A stretch of DNA of 64,000 nucleotides. Origin: Gaiellasilicea sp963705515 (GTDB lineage Bacteria; Actinomycetota; Thermoleophilia; Gaiellales; Gaiellaceae). The notes beneath the pieces are model-generated. The model had not been told where the DNA came from and searched no databases. It worked only from the letters and a program-made list of their open reading frames with translations. The translations under genes were made by a program, and so were the position numbers. How positions within the stretch are numbered: the first letter of the stretch is position 1; each line of letters begins with the position of its first letter. Below are positions 41,078 through 49,420 of this stretch, in pieces. The stretch lies in NCBI GenBank assembly GCA_963705515.1, contig CAVPJV010000008.1:310001-374000 (forward strand). The letters run 5' to 3'.

Positions 41078-42000
41078 GCGAGCCGCACGGTGATCGACTG
41101 GCCCGGAATGGCCAGGTCGAGCGGTGCGTCGGCCGTCTCGACCGAGGCGACCGAGGAGCGGCGGCCGGACGGGAGCACGACGACCTCGTCGCCCGCCTGC
41201 CAGACGCCGCCGGCGACCTGGCCCGCGTAGCCGCGGTAGTCGTGGTACTCGTCGGAGATCGGGCGGATCACCCACTGGACGGGGAAGCGGCGGTGATCGA
41301 GGTCGCGGTCGCCGACGATCTCGACGGTCTCGAGGTACTCGAGCAGCGTCGGCCCGTCGTACCAGGGCATCCCCTCGCCGCGCTCGACGACGTTGTCCCC
41401 GCGCAGCGCCGACATCGGGATCACCTGCACGTCGCGCAGCCCGAGCCGCTCGCTCGTCTCGCGCAGTTCCTGCTCGATCTCGCGAAAGCGCTCCTCCGAG
41501 AACCCGGCGAGATCCATCTTGTTCACGGCGACGACGACGTGCGGAGTGCCGAGGATCGCCGCGATGTACGAGTGGCGACGCGTCTGCTCGATCACGCCCT
41601 TGCGCGCGTCGACGAGGATGATCGCCACGTCCGCGGTCGACGCGCCGGTGACCATGTTGCGCGTGTACTGGACATGCCCAGGTGCGTCGGCGAGCTGGAA
41701 GCGCCGGCGCGGCGTCACGAACGAGCGGTAGGCGACGTCGATCGTGATCCCCTGCTCGCGCTCGGCGCGGAGGCCGTCGGTGAGCAGGGCGAGATTGACG
41801 TAGCCGTCGCCGCGGCGCTTGGAGGTCTCCTCGATGTGCTCGAGCTGGTCGGCGAGGATCTGCTTCGTGTCGTAGAGGAGCCGGCCGATCAGGGTCGACT
41901 TGCCGTCGTCGACCGAGCCCGCCGTGACGAGGCGGACCAGCTCCGTCGCCAGCAGCTGCTCAGAAGGAGCCGTCAGGCTGTACGGCTTCTCAGTCGGCAT
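40693..42000 (-). CDS. cysN: Sulfate adenylyltransferase subunit 1 (CysN)
   Basis: A 435-residue GTPase subunit of ATP sulfurylase, which forms adenylyl sulfate from ATP and sulfate. GTPase motifs are GSVDDGKSTLIGRLLYD, DAPGHVQYTRNMVTGAS and VNKMDLAGF; EF-Tu-like beta barrels follow. There is no fused CysC (APS kinase) domain; the protein ends at MIMSADA. It starts at ATG 42000, sharing one base with the cysD stop (TGATG). Its last 125 or so codons are duplicated at 39342-39752. Confidence 0.95.
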   Translation of the reverse strand: MPTEKPYSLTAPSEQLLATELVRLVTAGSVDDGKSTLIGRLLYDTKQILADQLEHIEETSKRRGDGYVNLALLTDGLRAEREQGITIDVAYRSFVTPRRRFQLADAPGHVQYTRNMVTGASTADVAIILVDARKGVIEQTRRHSYIAAILGTPHVVVAVNKMDLAGFSEERFREIEQELRETSERLGLRDVQVIPMSALRGDNVVERGEGMPWYDGPTLLEYLETVEIVGDRDLDHRRFPVQWVIRPISDEYHDYRGYAGQVAGGVWQAGDEVVVLPSGRRSSVASVETADAPLDLAIPGQSITVRLADDVDVSRGDMLADPEQAPTVARELEATVCWMAEKPLEPRAKLAIKHTTRTVRAIVDELVSVVDIHTLEDRPGPERLELNDIARVRLRLSEPLAVDAYADNRATGAFILIDESTNDTVAAGMIMSADA

Positions 42001-42914
42001 CAGAAATACCCAACGCGCTTCCTGTCCTCCATCGCCGCCTCGCTGGCGCGGTCGTCGGCACGGGTCTCGCCGCGCTCCGTGATCCGCGTGGCCGCGATCT
42101 CCGTCACGACCTGCTCGAGCGTCTTCGCGTCGGATGCGACCGCGCCGGTGCAGCTCATGTCGCCCACCGTGCGGAAGCGGACCGAGGCCGAGAACGGATC
42201 CTCACCCTCCATCCGCTCGACGACGTCGCTGACCGCGTAGAGCATCCCGTCGCGCTTGAAGACCTCGCGCTCGTGCGCGAAGTAGATCGACGGCAGCTCG
42301 AGCTGCTCGCGCGCGACGTACTGCCACACGTCGAGCTCGGTCCAGTTCGAGATCGGGAAGACGCGGACATGCTCGCCGCGCCGGACGCGCGCGTTGTAGA
42401 GGTTCCAGAGCTCGGGCCGCTGGGCGCGCGGGTTCCACTGGCCGAAGTCGTCGCGGAAGCTGAAGATCCGCTCCTTCGCGCGGGCACGCTCCTCGTCGCG
42501 GCGGGCGCCGCCGATCGCGGCGTCGAAGCGGTGCTCCTCGATCGCATCGAGCAGCGTCGTCGTCTGCAGCTGGTTCCGCGAGGCGCGCGGTCCGGTCTCC
42601 TCGACGACGCGGCCCCTGTCGATCGATTCCTGCACCGAGGCGACGAGCAGCGTCTCGCCGAGCTCGGCGACGCGGCGGTCGCGGTACTCGATCACTTCGG
42701 GGAAGTTGTGGCCGGTGTCGACGTGCATGACCGGGAAGGGGAACTTGCCGGGGCGGAACGCCTTCTCGGCGAGCCGCAGGAGCACGATCGAGTCCTTGCC
42801 GCCGGAGAAGAGGAGGACGGGGCGCTCGAGCTCGGCGGCGAGCTCGCGCATGATGTGGACCGCCTCCGCCTCGAGCTCGTCGAGGTGGGAGAGATGAACG
42901 AGCTCTTGCTGCAT
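42000..42914 (-). CDS. cysD: Sulfate adenylyltransferase subunit 2 (CysD)
   Basis: A 304-residue PP-loop subunit of ATP sulfurylase. It shows LLFSGGKDSIVLLRLAEKAF, HVDTGHNFPEVIEYRD, IGGARRDEERARAKERIFSF and FPISNWTELDVWQY, ending at the conserved MEDRKRVGYF. I used the ATG at 42914, which shares one base with the cysH stop. It pairs with CysN. Confidence 0.95.
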   Translation of the reverse strand: MQQELVHLSHLDELEAEAVHIMRELAAELERPVLLFSGGKDSIVLLRLAEKAFRPGKFPFPVMHVDTGHNFPEVIEYRDRRVAELGETLLVASVQESIDRGRVVEETGPRASRNQLQTTTLLDAIEEHRFDAAIGGARRDEERARAKERIFSFRDDFGQWNPRAQRPELWNLYNARVRRGEHVRVFPISNWTELDVWQYVAREQLELPSIYFAHEREVFKRDGMLYAVSDVVERMEGEDPFSASVRFRTVGDMSCTGAVASDAKTLEQVVTEIAATRITERGETRADDRASEAAMEDRKRVGYF

Positions 42915-43663
42915 CAGTCCGGCGGCGTAGGCTCGACGGAGTCGCCCGAGAGAGCGGAGGTGCCGGCTTCGCCGGCTCCGGAGCGGGAATCGTGCAGCCC
43001 GCACTCGGTCCGGTCGCTGCCGGCCCAGCGGCCCTCGCGGCCGGCGCCCGGGAGCGTCGAGTGCGTGTCGCCGATGGACGAGTAACCGCGGTCGTGCAAC
43101 GCGTTGTACGGGAGCCCGCGCTCACGGATGTAGGCCCAGCAGTCGTCGTCGCTCCAGTCGGCGAGCGGATTTGCCTTCCACAGCTCGTGCGCCGCGTCCC
43201 AGCCGAGCTTCGGCGCGTCCGCGCGTGTCGGCGACTGGTCGCGGCGGACGCCGGTGATCCAACAGTCGAGGTCTCCGAGCGCGCGGACCAGCGGCTCGAC
43301 CTTGGCGACGGCGAGGTAGAGGTCGGGCCTGCGCTCCCAGAGCTTCTCACCGTGGGTGGCCGTCAGCTCCTCGATGCTCGGGCCCTCGAACAGCTCGATC
43401 TTCGTGTCGTAGCGCCGCTCGACCTCGCGCCAGAGCTCATAGGTCTCCGGGAAGAGGTAGTGGGTGTCGATCGCGAAGACGCGCGCCTTCGGCTCGACGG
43501 CGAAGAGCATGTCGAGCAGCACGGCCTCCTCCTTCTGGAAGGAGCAGGCGAGCGAGACGCGGTCGGCGAAGCGCTCGACCATCGCGGCGACCAGCTCCTG
43601 CGCGGTCAGCTCTTCGGAGCGCCCGGCGAGAGCGGCGACGTCGTCGTGGGATGCGGTCGTCAT
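42914..43663 (-). CDS. cysH: Phosphoadenylyl-sulfate reductase (CysH, PAPS type)
   Basis: A 249-residue PP-loop reductase that makes sulfite. It has SLACSFQKEEAVLLDML, TGVRRDQSPTRADAPK and NPLADWSDDDCWAYI. The Fe-S ligand pairs of APS reductases are missing: the CC site reads YLAVAKVEPL and the CXXC site reads GYSSIGDTHSTLPG. The thioredoxin-linked ECGLH cysteine remains (SDRTECGLH). This is the PAPS-type pattern, which needs an APS kinase not found in the window. The 20-residue tail after GLH is Ser/Gly-rich. ATG at 43663. Confidence 0.93.
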   Translation of the reverse strand: MTTASHDDVAALAGRSEELTAQELVAAMVERFADRVSLACSFQKEEAVLLDMLFAVEPKARVFAIDTHYLFPETYELWREVERRYDTKIELFEGPSIEELTATHGEKLWERRPDLYLAVAKVEPLVRALGDLDCWITGVRRDQSPTRADAPKLGWDAAHELWKANPLADWSDDDCWAYIRERGLPYNALHDRGYSSIGDTHSTLPGAGREGRWAGSDRTECGLHDSRSGAGEAGTSALSGDSVEPTPPD

Positions 43664-43695
43664 CGCGGCTCGGATGGTACCAGCGCGAACGGCGG

Positions 43696-43726
43696 TTTCA
43701 TAACTGCTACTAATCCCAGCTATAAA
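43696..43726 (+). promoter_or_regulatory. Candidate promoter of sulfate-binding lipoprotein gene
   Basis: The 88-base gap between cysH and the binding-protein gene is AT-rich compared with its surroundings. TATAAA at 43721-43726 resembles a -10 element, with TTTCAT at 43696-43701 as a weak -35 (19-base spacing). Sulfur-responsive control of both directions is expected, but no operator is certain. Confidence 0.35.
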
Positions 43727-43751
43727 GTCTACGGAGTTAGTGGAGATGATC

Positions 43752-44750
43752 ATGACGCGCAAGCTCGCCGGTGCAGCCGTTCTCGCAATCCTCGCCCTCG
43801 CGGGGTGCGGCGGCTCGTCCACGGAGGGATCGGCGCCCGCGGGTGAGGAGGGCGGCAACATCCGCCTCGTCGCCTACTCGACCCCGCGGGAGGCGTACGC
43901 GAAGCTGATCGACCTCTACCGCGGCGGTGCGGGCGAGGGCGTCTCCTTCCAGCAGTCGTACGGGGCCTCCGGCGAACAGAGCCGAGCCGTCGAGGCAGGC
44001 CTGCGCGCCGACGTGGTCGCGTTCTCGCTCGAGCCCGACATGACGCGCCTGGTCGAGTCCGGTGTCGTCGCGAAGGATTGGAACGCAGGCGAGCACAAAG
44101 GCATGGTCACCGACTCCGTCGTCGTCTTCATCGTCCGCGAGGGCAACCCGAAGGGGATCAAGACCTGGGACGACCTGACGAAGGACGGCGTCGAGGTCCT
44201 GACGCCGAACCCGTTCACGTCCGGCGGCGCCCGCTGGAACGTGATGGCCGGCTACGGCGCCCAGCTCGAGCAGGGCAAGACGCCCGAGCAGGCGCGCGAC
44301 TATCTGAAGGCGCTCTTCGCGAACGTGGCCGTCCAGGACAAGAGCGCCCGCGAGTCACTGACGACGTTCGCGTCGGGCAAGGGCGATGTCCTCCTCGGCT
44401 ACGAGAACGAGGCGATCTTCGCGCAGCGCCAGGGCCAGCCGGTCGAGTATGTCGTCCCCGACCAGACGATCCTGATCGAGAACCCGGCCGCGATCACGGA
44501 GGACGCCAACGGTGCGGCCAAGGGCTTCCTCGACTTCCTCGTCACCGACGAAGCGCAGAAGGTCTTCGGCGAGGAGGGCTACCGCCCCGTCGTGAAGTCC
44601 GTGCTCGACACGTTCGACTTCCCGACGCCGCCGGGGCTCTTCACGATCGCGGACGTCGGCGGCTGGGACACCGTCCAGAAGGAGTTCTTCGACCGCGAGG
44701 ACGGCTTCATGGCCGACGTGCAGCGGGAGCTCGGTCAGCCGACCGAGTAA
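43752..44750 (+). CDS. Sulfate ABC transporter substrate-binding lipoprotein
   Basis: A 332-residue sulfate/thiosulfate binding protein (Sbp/CysP). The signal and lipobox read AAVLAILALAGCGGSS, so it is membrane-tethered. Family segments are SFQQSYGASGEQSRAVEAGL, DVVAFSLEPDMTRLVESGVV, NPFTSGGARWNVMAGYG, GDVLLGYENEAIFA and VFGEEGYRPV. I chose ATG 43752, seven bases after GTGGAG; ATG 43746 is possible. No permease or ATPase genes follow in this window. It is divergent from cysHDN. Confidence 0.93.
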   Translation: MTRKLAGAAVLAILALAGCGGSSTEGSAPAGEEGGNIRLVAYSTPREAYAKLIDLYRGGAGEGVSFQQSYGASGEQSRAVEAGLRADVVAFSLEPDMTRLVESGVVAKDWNAGEHKGMVTDSVVVFIVREGNPKGIKTWDDLTKDGVEVLTPNPFTSGGARWNVMAGYGAQLEQGKTPEQARDYLKALFANVAVQDKSARESLTTFASGKGDVLLGYENEAIFAQRQGQPVEYVVPDQTILIENPAAITEDANGAAKGFLDFLVTDEAQKVFGEEGYRPVVKSVLDTFDFPTPPGLFTIADVGGWDTVQKEFFDREDGFMADVQRELGQPTE

Positions 44751-44754
44751 CTGG

Positions 44755-45249
44755 TCAGAGCGAACGCCCGCTCGGCGCCGGCTGCGGCGGCAGCGGGCAC
44801 GAGACGAAGCGCCTCCCCGTGAGGCGGTAGCCGAGCTTGTAGGCCTCACAGCCGACGCAGAACCCGGTCGCCGCAGCCAGGAGCGCCAGTGCGGCAACGA
44901 GTGCGCCGAGCGCCGTTCCCGCCGTCTCGAAGCCGGCTGCGAAGGCGAGACTCGCCGCCGAGAGAACGACGGCGCCGACGACGTTCGCGGCACGGGGCGG
45001 CCGCGCGTCCTCGAGCGGCCCTTCGCCCAGCCGCGGCTGGACGAGCTCGAAGTACGCGAAGCACGGGAGACACCAGCGGCGGCCGAAGGTCAGCCCGACG
45101 ACGAGCTGCAGCGCCAGCACGGCGAGCAGCCACCACGGGCCGACTGTGATCGCGACGAGCGCGAGGATCCCGATCGTCGCCTGGTTGAAGCGCGGCGCAC
45201 GTGCGTCGACGACCGACGTGTCGATGTATGGATCGGCCGCGCGCTCCAT
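44755..45249 (-). CDS. DUF4395 domain-containing membrane protein
   Basis: A 164-residue inner-membrane protein of the DUF4395 family: VDARAPRFNQATIGILAL, RRWCLPCFAYFELVQPRLGE, LEDARPPRAANVVGAVVL and GFCVGCEAYKLGYRL, with paired cysteines on both loops. Three or four hydrophobic helices are visible. DUF4395 genes often sit beside thioredoxin or sulfur genes; here it is next to sulfate assimilation, so a redox or sulfur-transport role is plausible. Confidence 0.87.
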   Translation of the reverse strand: MERAADPYIDTSVVDARAPRFNQATIGILALVAITVGPWWLLAVLALQLVVGLTFGRRWCLPCFAYFELVQPRLGEGPLEDARPPRAANVVGAVVLSAASLAFAAGFETAGTALGALVAALALLAAATGFCVGCEAYKLGYRLTGRRFVSCPLPPQPAPSGRSL

Positions 45250-45307
45250 CGTCCGAGCGTAGCCACTGGACGGCCCGCCGCGCCGCGAAAACTAGAATCC
45301 CCCGCCA

Positions 45308-46240
45308 GTGGCTCGTATCGCCTCGACGGTGCTGGTGGTCGCCCTGCTCGCGGCCACCGCCGCGGCGTTCGCGCTCACCCAGGGGCTGAAGCTGCAGAAG
45401 AGCCCGATCTTCGGCACGCGCGTGCAGTCCGTCTTCTCGCCCGTCTGCGCTTGCCCGAAGGAGACGGCGAGGATCGCGTTCAAGCTGCGCAAGGCCGACC
45501 GGCTCGACATCGCGATCGTCGACGGCGGCGAGGTTGTTCGGACGATCGAGCGGGGGAAGCGCTATCAGAAGGGGCCGGTCGTGACCCGCTGGGACGGCCG
45601 CGACGACGCGGGCCGCATCCTGCCCGAGGGCGACTACAGGCCGCGGATTCACGTGCGGAGCGAGCACCAGACGATCACGCTGCCGAACCCGATCCGGATC
45701 GACGTGACGCCGCCCGTGCTCCAGGGAGTGACGGTGCGCCCCCGCGTGATCTCGCCCGATGGCGACCGGCGCGGGGACAAGCTGACGGTGCGCTACCGGT
45801 TGAGTGAGGACGGCCGCGGCGTGCTCTTCGTCAATGGGAAGCGGCGCGCGCTGACGCGGTTTCCACGCACGGAGGAGACGATGGTCTGGAACGGGAAGGT
45901 GCGCGGACGACCCGTTCGGCAGGGCGTCTACGCGATCCAGCTGCTCGCCTTCGACCAGGCGGGGAACAGGTCTGCCCGGACGCCGGCGATCCCGATCGCG
46001 GTTCGCTACGTCGCGCTCGGCCGCGACCGCATCACCGCCGCCGCAGGTGATCCCTTCGCCGTTCGCGTCTCCTCCGACGCGGCCAGGGTCCGCTGGACGC
46101 TCGGCGGCCGCAGCGGCTTCGCGCGGCCGGGAACGCTCCGGCTTCGGGCGCCGCTGCAGAAGGGCCGCTTCACGCTGACGGTCTCCGCCAACGGGCACAC
46201 GGCGCGCGCGGCCGTGTTCGTTCGGGAGCCGTTGCGCTGA
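45308..46240 (+). CDS. Secreted protein with FlgD-like Ig domains
   Basis: A 310-residue exported protein. The signal anchor is MARIASTVLVVALLAATAAA. FlgD-like Ig repeats follow: TRWDGRDDAGRILPEGDYRP, VISPDGDRRGDKLTVRYRLS and RQGVYAIQLLAFDQAGNRSA. The spacing resembles the C-terminal domain of the NAGPA protein at 28531. It ends at the start of the ligase gene. It probably works at the cell surface with the polysaccharide genes. Confidence 0.8.
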   Translation: MARIASTVLVVALLAATAAAFALTQGLKLQKSPIFGTRVQSVFSPVCACPKETARIAFKLRKADRLDIAIVDGGEVVRTIERGKRYQKGPVVTRWDGRDDAGRILPEGDYRPRIHVRSEHQTITLPNPIRIDVTPPVLQGVTVRPRVISPDGDRRGDKLTVRYRLSEDGRGVLFVNGKRRALTRFPRTEETMVWNGKVRGRPVRQGVYAIQLLAFDQAGNRSARTPAIPIAVRYVALGRDRITAAAGDPFAVRVSSDAARVRWTLGGRSGFARPGTLRLRAPLQKGRFTLTVSANGHTARAAVFVREPLR

Positions 46241-47685
46241 CCGAGCTCGCCCGTCTCGCCGGCCCGATCGGCTGTCTCGGTCTCGCGCTCCTGTTCGTCG
46301 CGACGCGCCGCGAGCTCCGCCTCGCGGGTCTCGTCGCCTGGGCCGTGGGACTGGGCGCGCTCGGCGTCTACCTCGCGCCCGACGGGCGCACCGGGGCGCT
46401 GCTCGTGGCGTCGGCCGGCGGCCTCGTCGCCGCGGCGGCGGGAGCCTGGCTGCTGCTGAGGCACCCCTGGGTGCTCGCCTTCGCGACCCTGGCCTGCATC
46501 CCGATCCGGATCCCGTTCGACATCGGCGACGAGACCGCAAATCTCCTCTTCCCCATGTATGCGGTGATCGGCGCGCTCGCGTTCGCCCTCGCCTGGCAGC
46601 TGCTGCGGGGAGACGATCGTGCGCGCGAGCTCGGCGCGCTCGCGTGGCCGTTGGCCGCGGTGGTCGGCTGGACCGGTTTCGCCCTGCTCTGGACGGACGA
46701 CCTCCGCCAGGGCGCGATCTTCCTCGCCGCCTTCGTGCTGCCGTTCGGGCTGCTCGCCGTCGGCTTCGCCCGGCTGCCCTTCAGCCGGCGCGCCTTGCTC
46801 GGCCTCTACGCCGCCCTCGTCGCGACCGCGCTCGCGTATGCGGGCGTCGGGCTCTACCAGTGGGCGACCCGAGAGGTCTTCTGGAACCCGAAGCTGCGGG
46901 TCGACAACGCCTACGCGCCCTTCTTCCGCGTCAACTCGGTCTTCTGGGACCCGTCGATCTACGGCCGCTACCTCGTCGTCGCGATCCTCGCGACGCTGGC
47001 GCTCGTCCTGCTCGGCTTGCGGAACAGACTCCTCGCCGCCGGGATCGTCGCGATCGTCGCGATCTGGGTCGGCCTCCTGTTCTCGTTCTCGCAGTCGAGC
47101 TTCGCCGCGCTGATCGCGGGCACGCTCGCGGCCGCCGCCCTGATCTGGCGCTGGCGCGCCGCGGCGGCGCTCGCCGTGATGGCGGTCGTGCTCGTCTCGG
47201 CCGGCTTCGCGACGCCGCAGGTGCGCCACGAGCTGCTGCAGGAGTCGCGGCAGGGTCTCAACTCGGTCACGAGCGACCGGGCGGGGCTCGTCGGCAACGG
47301 GCTCAGGATCGCCGTCGACCATCCGGTTCTCGGCGTCGGCACCGGCAGCTTCAAGCGTGCGTACGCCGAGAAGACCGGGCTGAAGGGGGAGGAGCCGAAG
47401 AAGGCGGCCTCACACTCGACCCCGGTGACCGTGGTCGCCGAGACGGGCGTGCTGGGGCTCGCGCTGCTCTGCTGGCTCGGCTTCGTCGCGCTGGCGACGG
47501 CCTTTCGCAGCCGCGGCCGGTCGGATGCGGGACGCGCGGCACTCGTCGCGGCGCTTACGCTTGGCGCGATCGCCGTGCACAGCCTCTTCTACAACGCGCT
47601 CTTCGAGGATCCGACCATGTGGGCGCTGCTCGGCCTGATCGCGCTCGTCAGCACATACCGACCGCACGAGCCCGAGCCGGCGTGA
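46237..47685 (+). CDS. O-antigen ligase/polymerase (Wzy-like) membrane protein
   Basis: An integral membrane protein of about 480 residues with ten or more hydrophobic segments and the Wzy_C/WaaL-type periplasmic loop, including FRVNSVFWDPSIYGRYLVV, RLAVDHPVLGVGTGSFKRAY-like sequence (LRIAVDHPVLGVGTGSFKRA) and AASHSTPVTVVAETGVLGLA. The start is unclear: the first strong GTG (46345) would cut off two helices, and a CTG at 46237 overlapping the previous TGA would keep them. It joins surface glycan units or ligates them to a lipid. Confidence 0.85.
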   Translation: MTELARLAGPIGCLGLALLFVATRRELRLAGLVAWAVGLGALGVYLAPDGRTGALLVASAGGLVAAAAGAWLLLRHPWVLAFATLACIPIRIPFDIGDETANLLFPMYAVIGALAFALAWQLLRGDDRARELGALAWPLAAVVGWTGFALLWTDDLRQGAIFLAAFVLPFGLLAVGFARLPFSRRALLGLYAALVATALAYAGVGLYQWATREVFWNPKLRVDNAYAPFFRVNSVFWDPSIYGRYLVVAILATLALVLLGLRNRLLAAGIVAIVAIWVGLLFSFSQSSFAALIAGTLAAAALIWRWRAAAALAVMAVVLVSAGFATPQVRHELLQESRQGLNSVTSDRAGLVGNGLRIAVDHPVLGVGTGSFKRAYAEKTGLKGEEPKKAASHSTPVTVVAETGVLGLALLCWLGFVALATAFRSRGRSDAGRAALVAALTLGAIAVHSLFYNALFEDPTMWALLGLIALVSTYRPHEPEPA

Positions 47686-48317
47686 TCGAGACCTGGAAGC
47701 GCGTGCTCGTGCTCGCGCCGCACACCGACGACGGCGAGTTCGGCTGCGGCGGCACGATGGCGCGGCTCGTCGAGGCCGGGGTCGAGGTGCACTACCACGC
47801 CTTCTCGATCGCGACGCGCTCGCTGCCGGATGGGTTCGCGCCCGACACGCTCGCCCGCGAGGTGCGCGAGGCGACCGCTGAGCTCGGGATCGCCGAGGAC
47901 CGGCTCCGCGTCCACGACTTCGACGTGCGCACGTTCCCGGAGCGGCGGCAGGACATCCTCGAGCTGCTCGTCGGCCTCTGGGAGGAGCTGAAGCCCGACG
48001 CCGTCTTTCAGCCGTCCCACCACGACGTGCACCAGGATCACCAGACGATCGCGCAGGAGGGCCTGCGGGCGTTCAAGCGGACGACGGTGCTCGGCTACGA
48101 GATCCCCTGGAACAACTTCGACTTCTCCTACGGCGCGTACGTCGCGCTGGAGCAGCGGCACCTGGAGAGGAAGGTGGCGGCGCTGGCGAAGTACGCGTCC
48201 CAGCAGCACCGCCGCTACGCGAACCCCGAGTACGTCTGGAACCTCGCCCGCGTGCACGGGATCAACGTCAACCGCGAGTACGCGGAGTGCTTCCAGGTCT
48301 ACCGGATCGTCGCCTGA
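47682..48317 (+). CDS. PIG-L family deacetylase
   Basis: A 211-residue zinc deacetylase of the PIG-L/LmbE family. Zinc motifs are VLAPHTDDGEFGCGG near the N-terminus (a variant of PHPDDExxxG) and FQPSHHDVHQDHQTIAQEGL, with the late GYEIPWNNFDF. The GTG at 47682 overlaps the ligase stop (GTGA), so the two are co-translated; it likely removes an N-acetyl from a glycan precursor. Confidence 0.92.
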   Translation: MIETWKRVLVLAPHTDDGEFGCGGTMARLVEAGVEVHYHAFSIATRSLPDGFAPDTLAREVREATAELGIAEDRLRVHDFDVRTFPERRQDILELLVGLWEELKPDAVFQPSHHDVHQDHQTIAQEGLRAFKRTTVLGYEIPWNNFDFSYGAYVALEQRHLERKVAALAKYASQQHRRYANPEYVWNLARVHGINVNREYAECFQVYRIVA

Positions 48318-48337
48318 CGACGGCGGCCGAGTCCGAG

Positions 48338-48366
48338 TTGAAACTCGTGTTCGCACGACGTAGGTT
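48338..48366 (+). promoter_or_regulatory. Predicted promoter of DUF4386 gene
   Basis: TTGAAA (48338-48343) and TAGGTT (48361-48366) are spaced by 17 bases. This fits a sigma-70-type promoter with a start near 48373, giving a leader of about 70 bases before the GTG at 48442. Confidence 0.4.
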
Positions 48367-48370
48367 TCGC

Positions 48371-48417
48371 GGTCAGTGCCGGTCTAGGTGGTGGGGGAAT
48401 CCGCCCGCTGACCACCT
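48371..48417 (+). other. Structured leader with two alternative stems
   Basis: Two pairings compete. GGTCAG (48371-48376) can pair with CTGACC (48408-48413), and AGGTGGT (48386-48392) can pair with ACCACCT (48411-48417); the two share bases 48411-48413. Mutually exclusive stems are seen in attenuators and some riboswitches. I cannot match it to a known class. Confidence 0.3.
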
Positions 48418-48441
48418 CCGAGGAAAAGAGGTGCAAGAGGA

Positions 48442-49146
48442 GTGACTGAGGACCAGAAGAGGGCACGAGTCTTCGGCGTGCTCTTCCTGATCACGTACGT
48501 CACGTCGATCGGCGCACTGGCTCTGTTCCAGTCTGTGCTCGACGACCCGGCCGGATACATCGCCGGTGACGGGAAGGACAGCCAGATCTACTTGGGCGCC
48601 TTCCTGGAGCTGCTGCTGATCATCGCCAACGTCGGAACGGCCGTTGTGCTCTACCCGATCGTGAGGCGACAGAACGAGCTTCTCGCGATCGGCTACGTCG
48701 CCGCTCGCATCATCGAGTGCGTCTTCATCGCGGGCGGGATCATCCTCGTGCTCGGGGTCGTCAGCCTGCGCCAGGACTCTCCGGACGCGGCCGACCTCGC
48801 CGTCTCGCTCGCCGCGCTCAAGGATTGGACCTTCCTGTTCGGCCCTGGGCTCATCGTCCCCTTCGGGAACGGGCTGATCCTCGGCTACCTCATGTACAAG
48901 TCCAGGCTCGTTCCAGGCTGGATGCCCTGGCTCGGGCTGATCGGAGGGCCTCTCCTCCTGATCGGGAGCATCGGCACGCTCTTCGACTGGTGGGGTGCAG
49001 GCACCACGGTGCCAGCCATCTTGGTCATCCCCGAGTTCTTGTGGGAGTTGTTCCTCGGGATCTACGCGGCGGTCTGGGGGTTCCGGAAGGATGCGCCGAT
49101 CCTTTCGGCGCGCAGCACGATGGCTCCGCAGATCGACGCCGCGTAA
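48442..49146 (+). CDS. DUF4386 domain-containing membrane protein
   Basis: A 234-residue protein with six hydrophobic segments, matching the DUF4386 family: RVFGVLFLITYVTSIGAL at the start, LGAFLELLLIIANVGTAVV, ARIIECVFIAGGIILVLG, WTFLFGPGLIVPFGNGLILG and FLWELFLGIYAAVWGF. The GTG start at 48442 follows an AGAGG ribosome-binding site. Function is unknown. It is the only gene of its transcript. Confidence 0.87.
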   Translation: MTEDQKRARVFGVLFLITYVTSIGALALFQSVLDDPAGYIAGDGKDSQIYLGAFLELLLIIANVGTAVVLYPIVRRQNELLAIGYVAARIIECVFIAGGIILVLGVVSLRQDSPDAADLAVSLAALKDWTFLFGPGLIVPFGNGLILGYLMYKSRLVPGWMPWLGLIGGPLLLIGSIGTLFDWWGAGTTVPAILVIPEFLWELFLGIYAAVWGFRKDAPILSARSTMAPQIDAA

Positions 49147-49162
49147 ACGAACGGTTATCCCT

Positions 49163-49420
49163 CTAGCTCGCGCGGCTGAGTGTCAGGAGCCGCACGCGCA
49201 GCCGGTGCAGATACGGCATCAGCCCGTAGATCACGATCGGCACGGCGATCGTCGCGAGCACGAAGGTGCGGAGCACGGGCGACAGGGTTCGGAGCCAGTC
49301 TGCGAACGCCAAGTTGAGCACGGTCAGCGTTGGGAAGACGCAGAGCCAGATCATCAGAGCAAGCTGGTGCTTGTTCGGCGGCGGAATCTTCGTGGGACGG
49401 TTCTCACTGGTGCTGGTCAT
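49163..49420 (-). CDS. Small two-TM membrane protein
   Basis: An 85-residue protein with a polar N-terminus and two hydrophobic segments, LMIWLCVFPTLTVLNLAF and LRTFVLATIAVPIVIYGLMP, followed by a basic tail. This resembles the membrane half that is fused to some antibiotic-biosynthesis-monooxygenase proteins. The ATG at 49420 follows GGAGGT. It overlaps the end of the oxidoreductase gene by 17 bases. No function can be assigned. Confidence 0.75.
   Translation of the reverse strand: MTSTSENRPTKIPPPNKHQLALMIWLCVFPTLTVLNLAFADWLRTLSPVLRTFVLATIAVPIVIYGLMPYLHRLRVRLLTLSRAS

Noticed and set aside
48318..48441. ydaO-type or other known riboswitch
   Set aside because: The GGTGGGGGAATCC stretch is suggestive, but the region is too short and the conserved ydaO core is not visible. 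Reported only as a structured leader.
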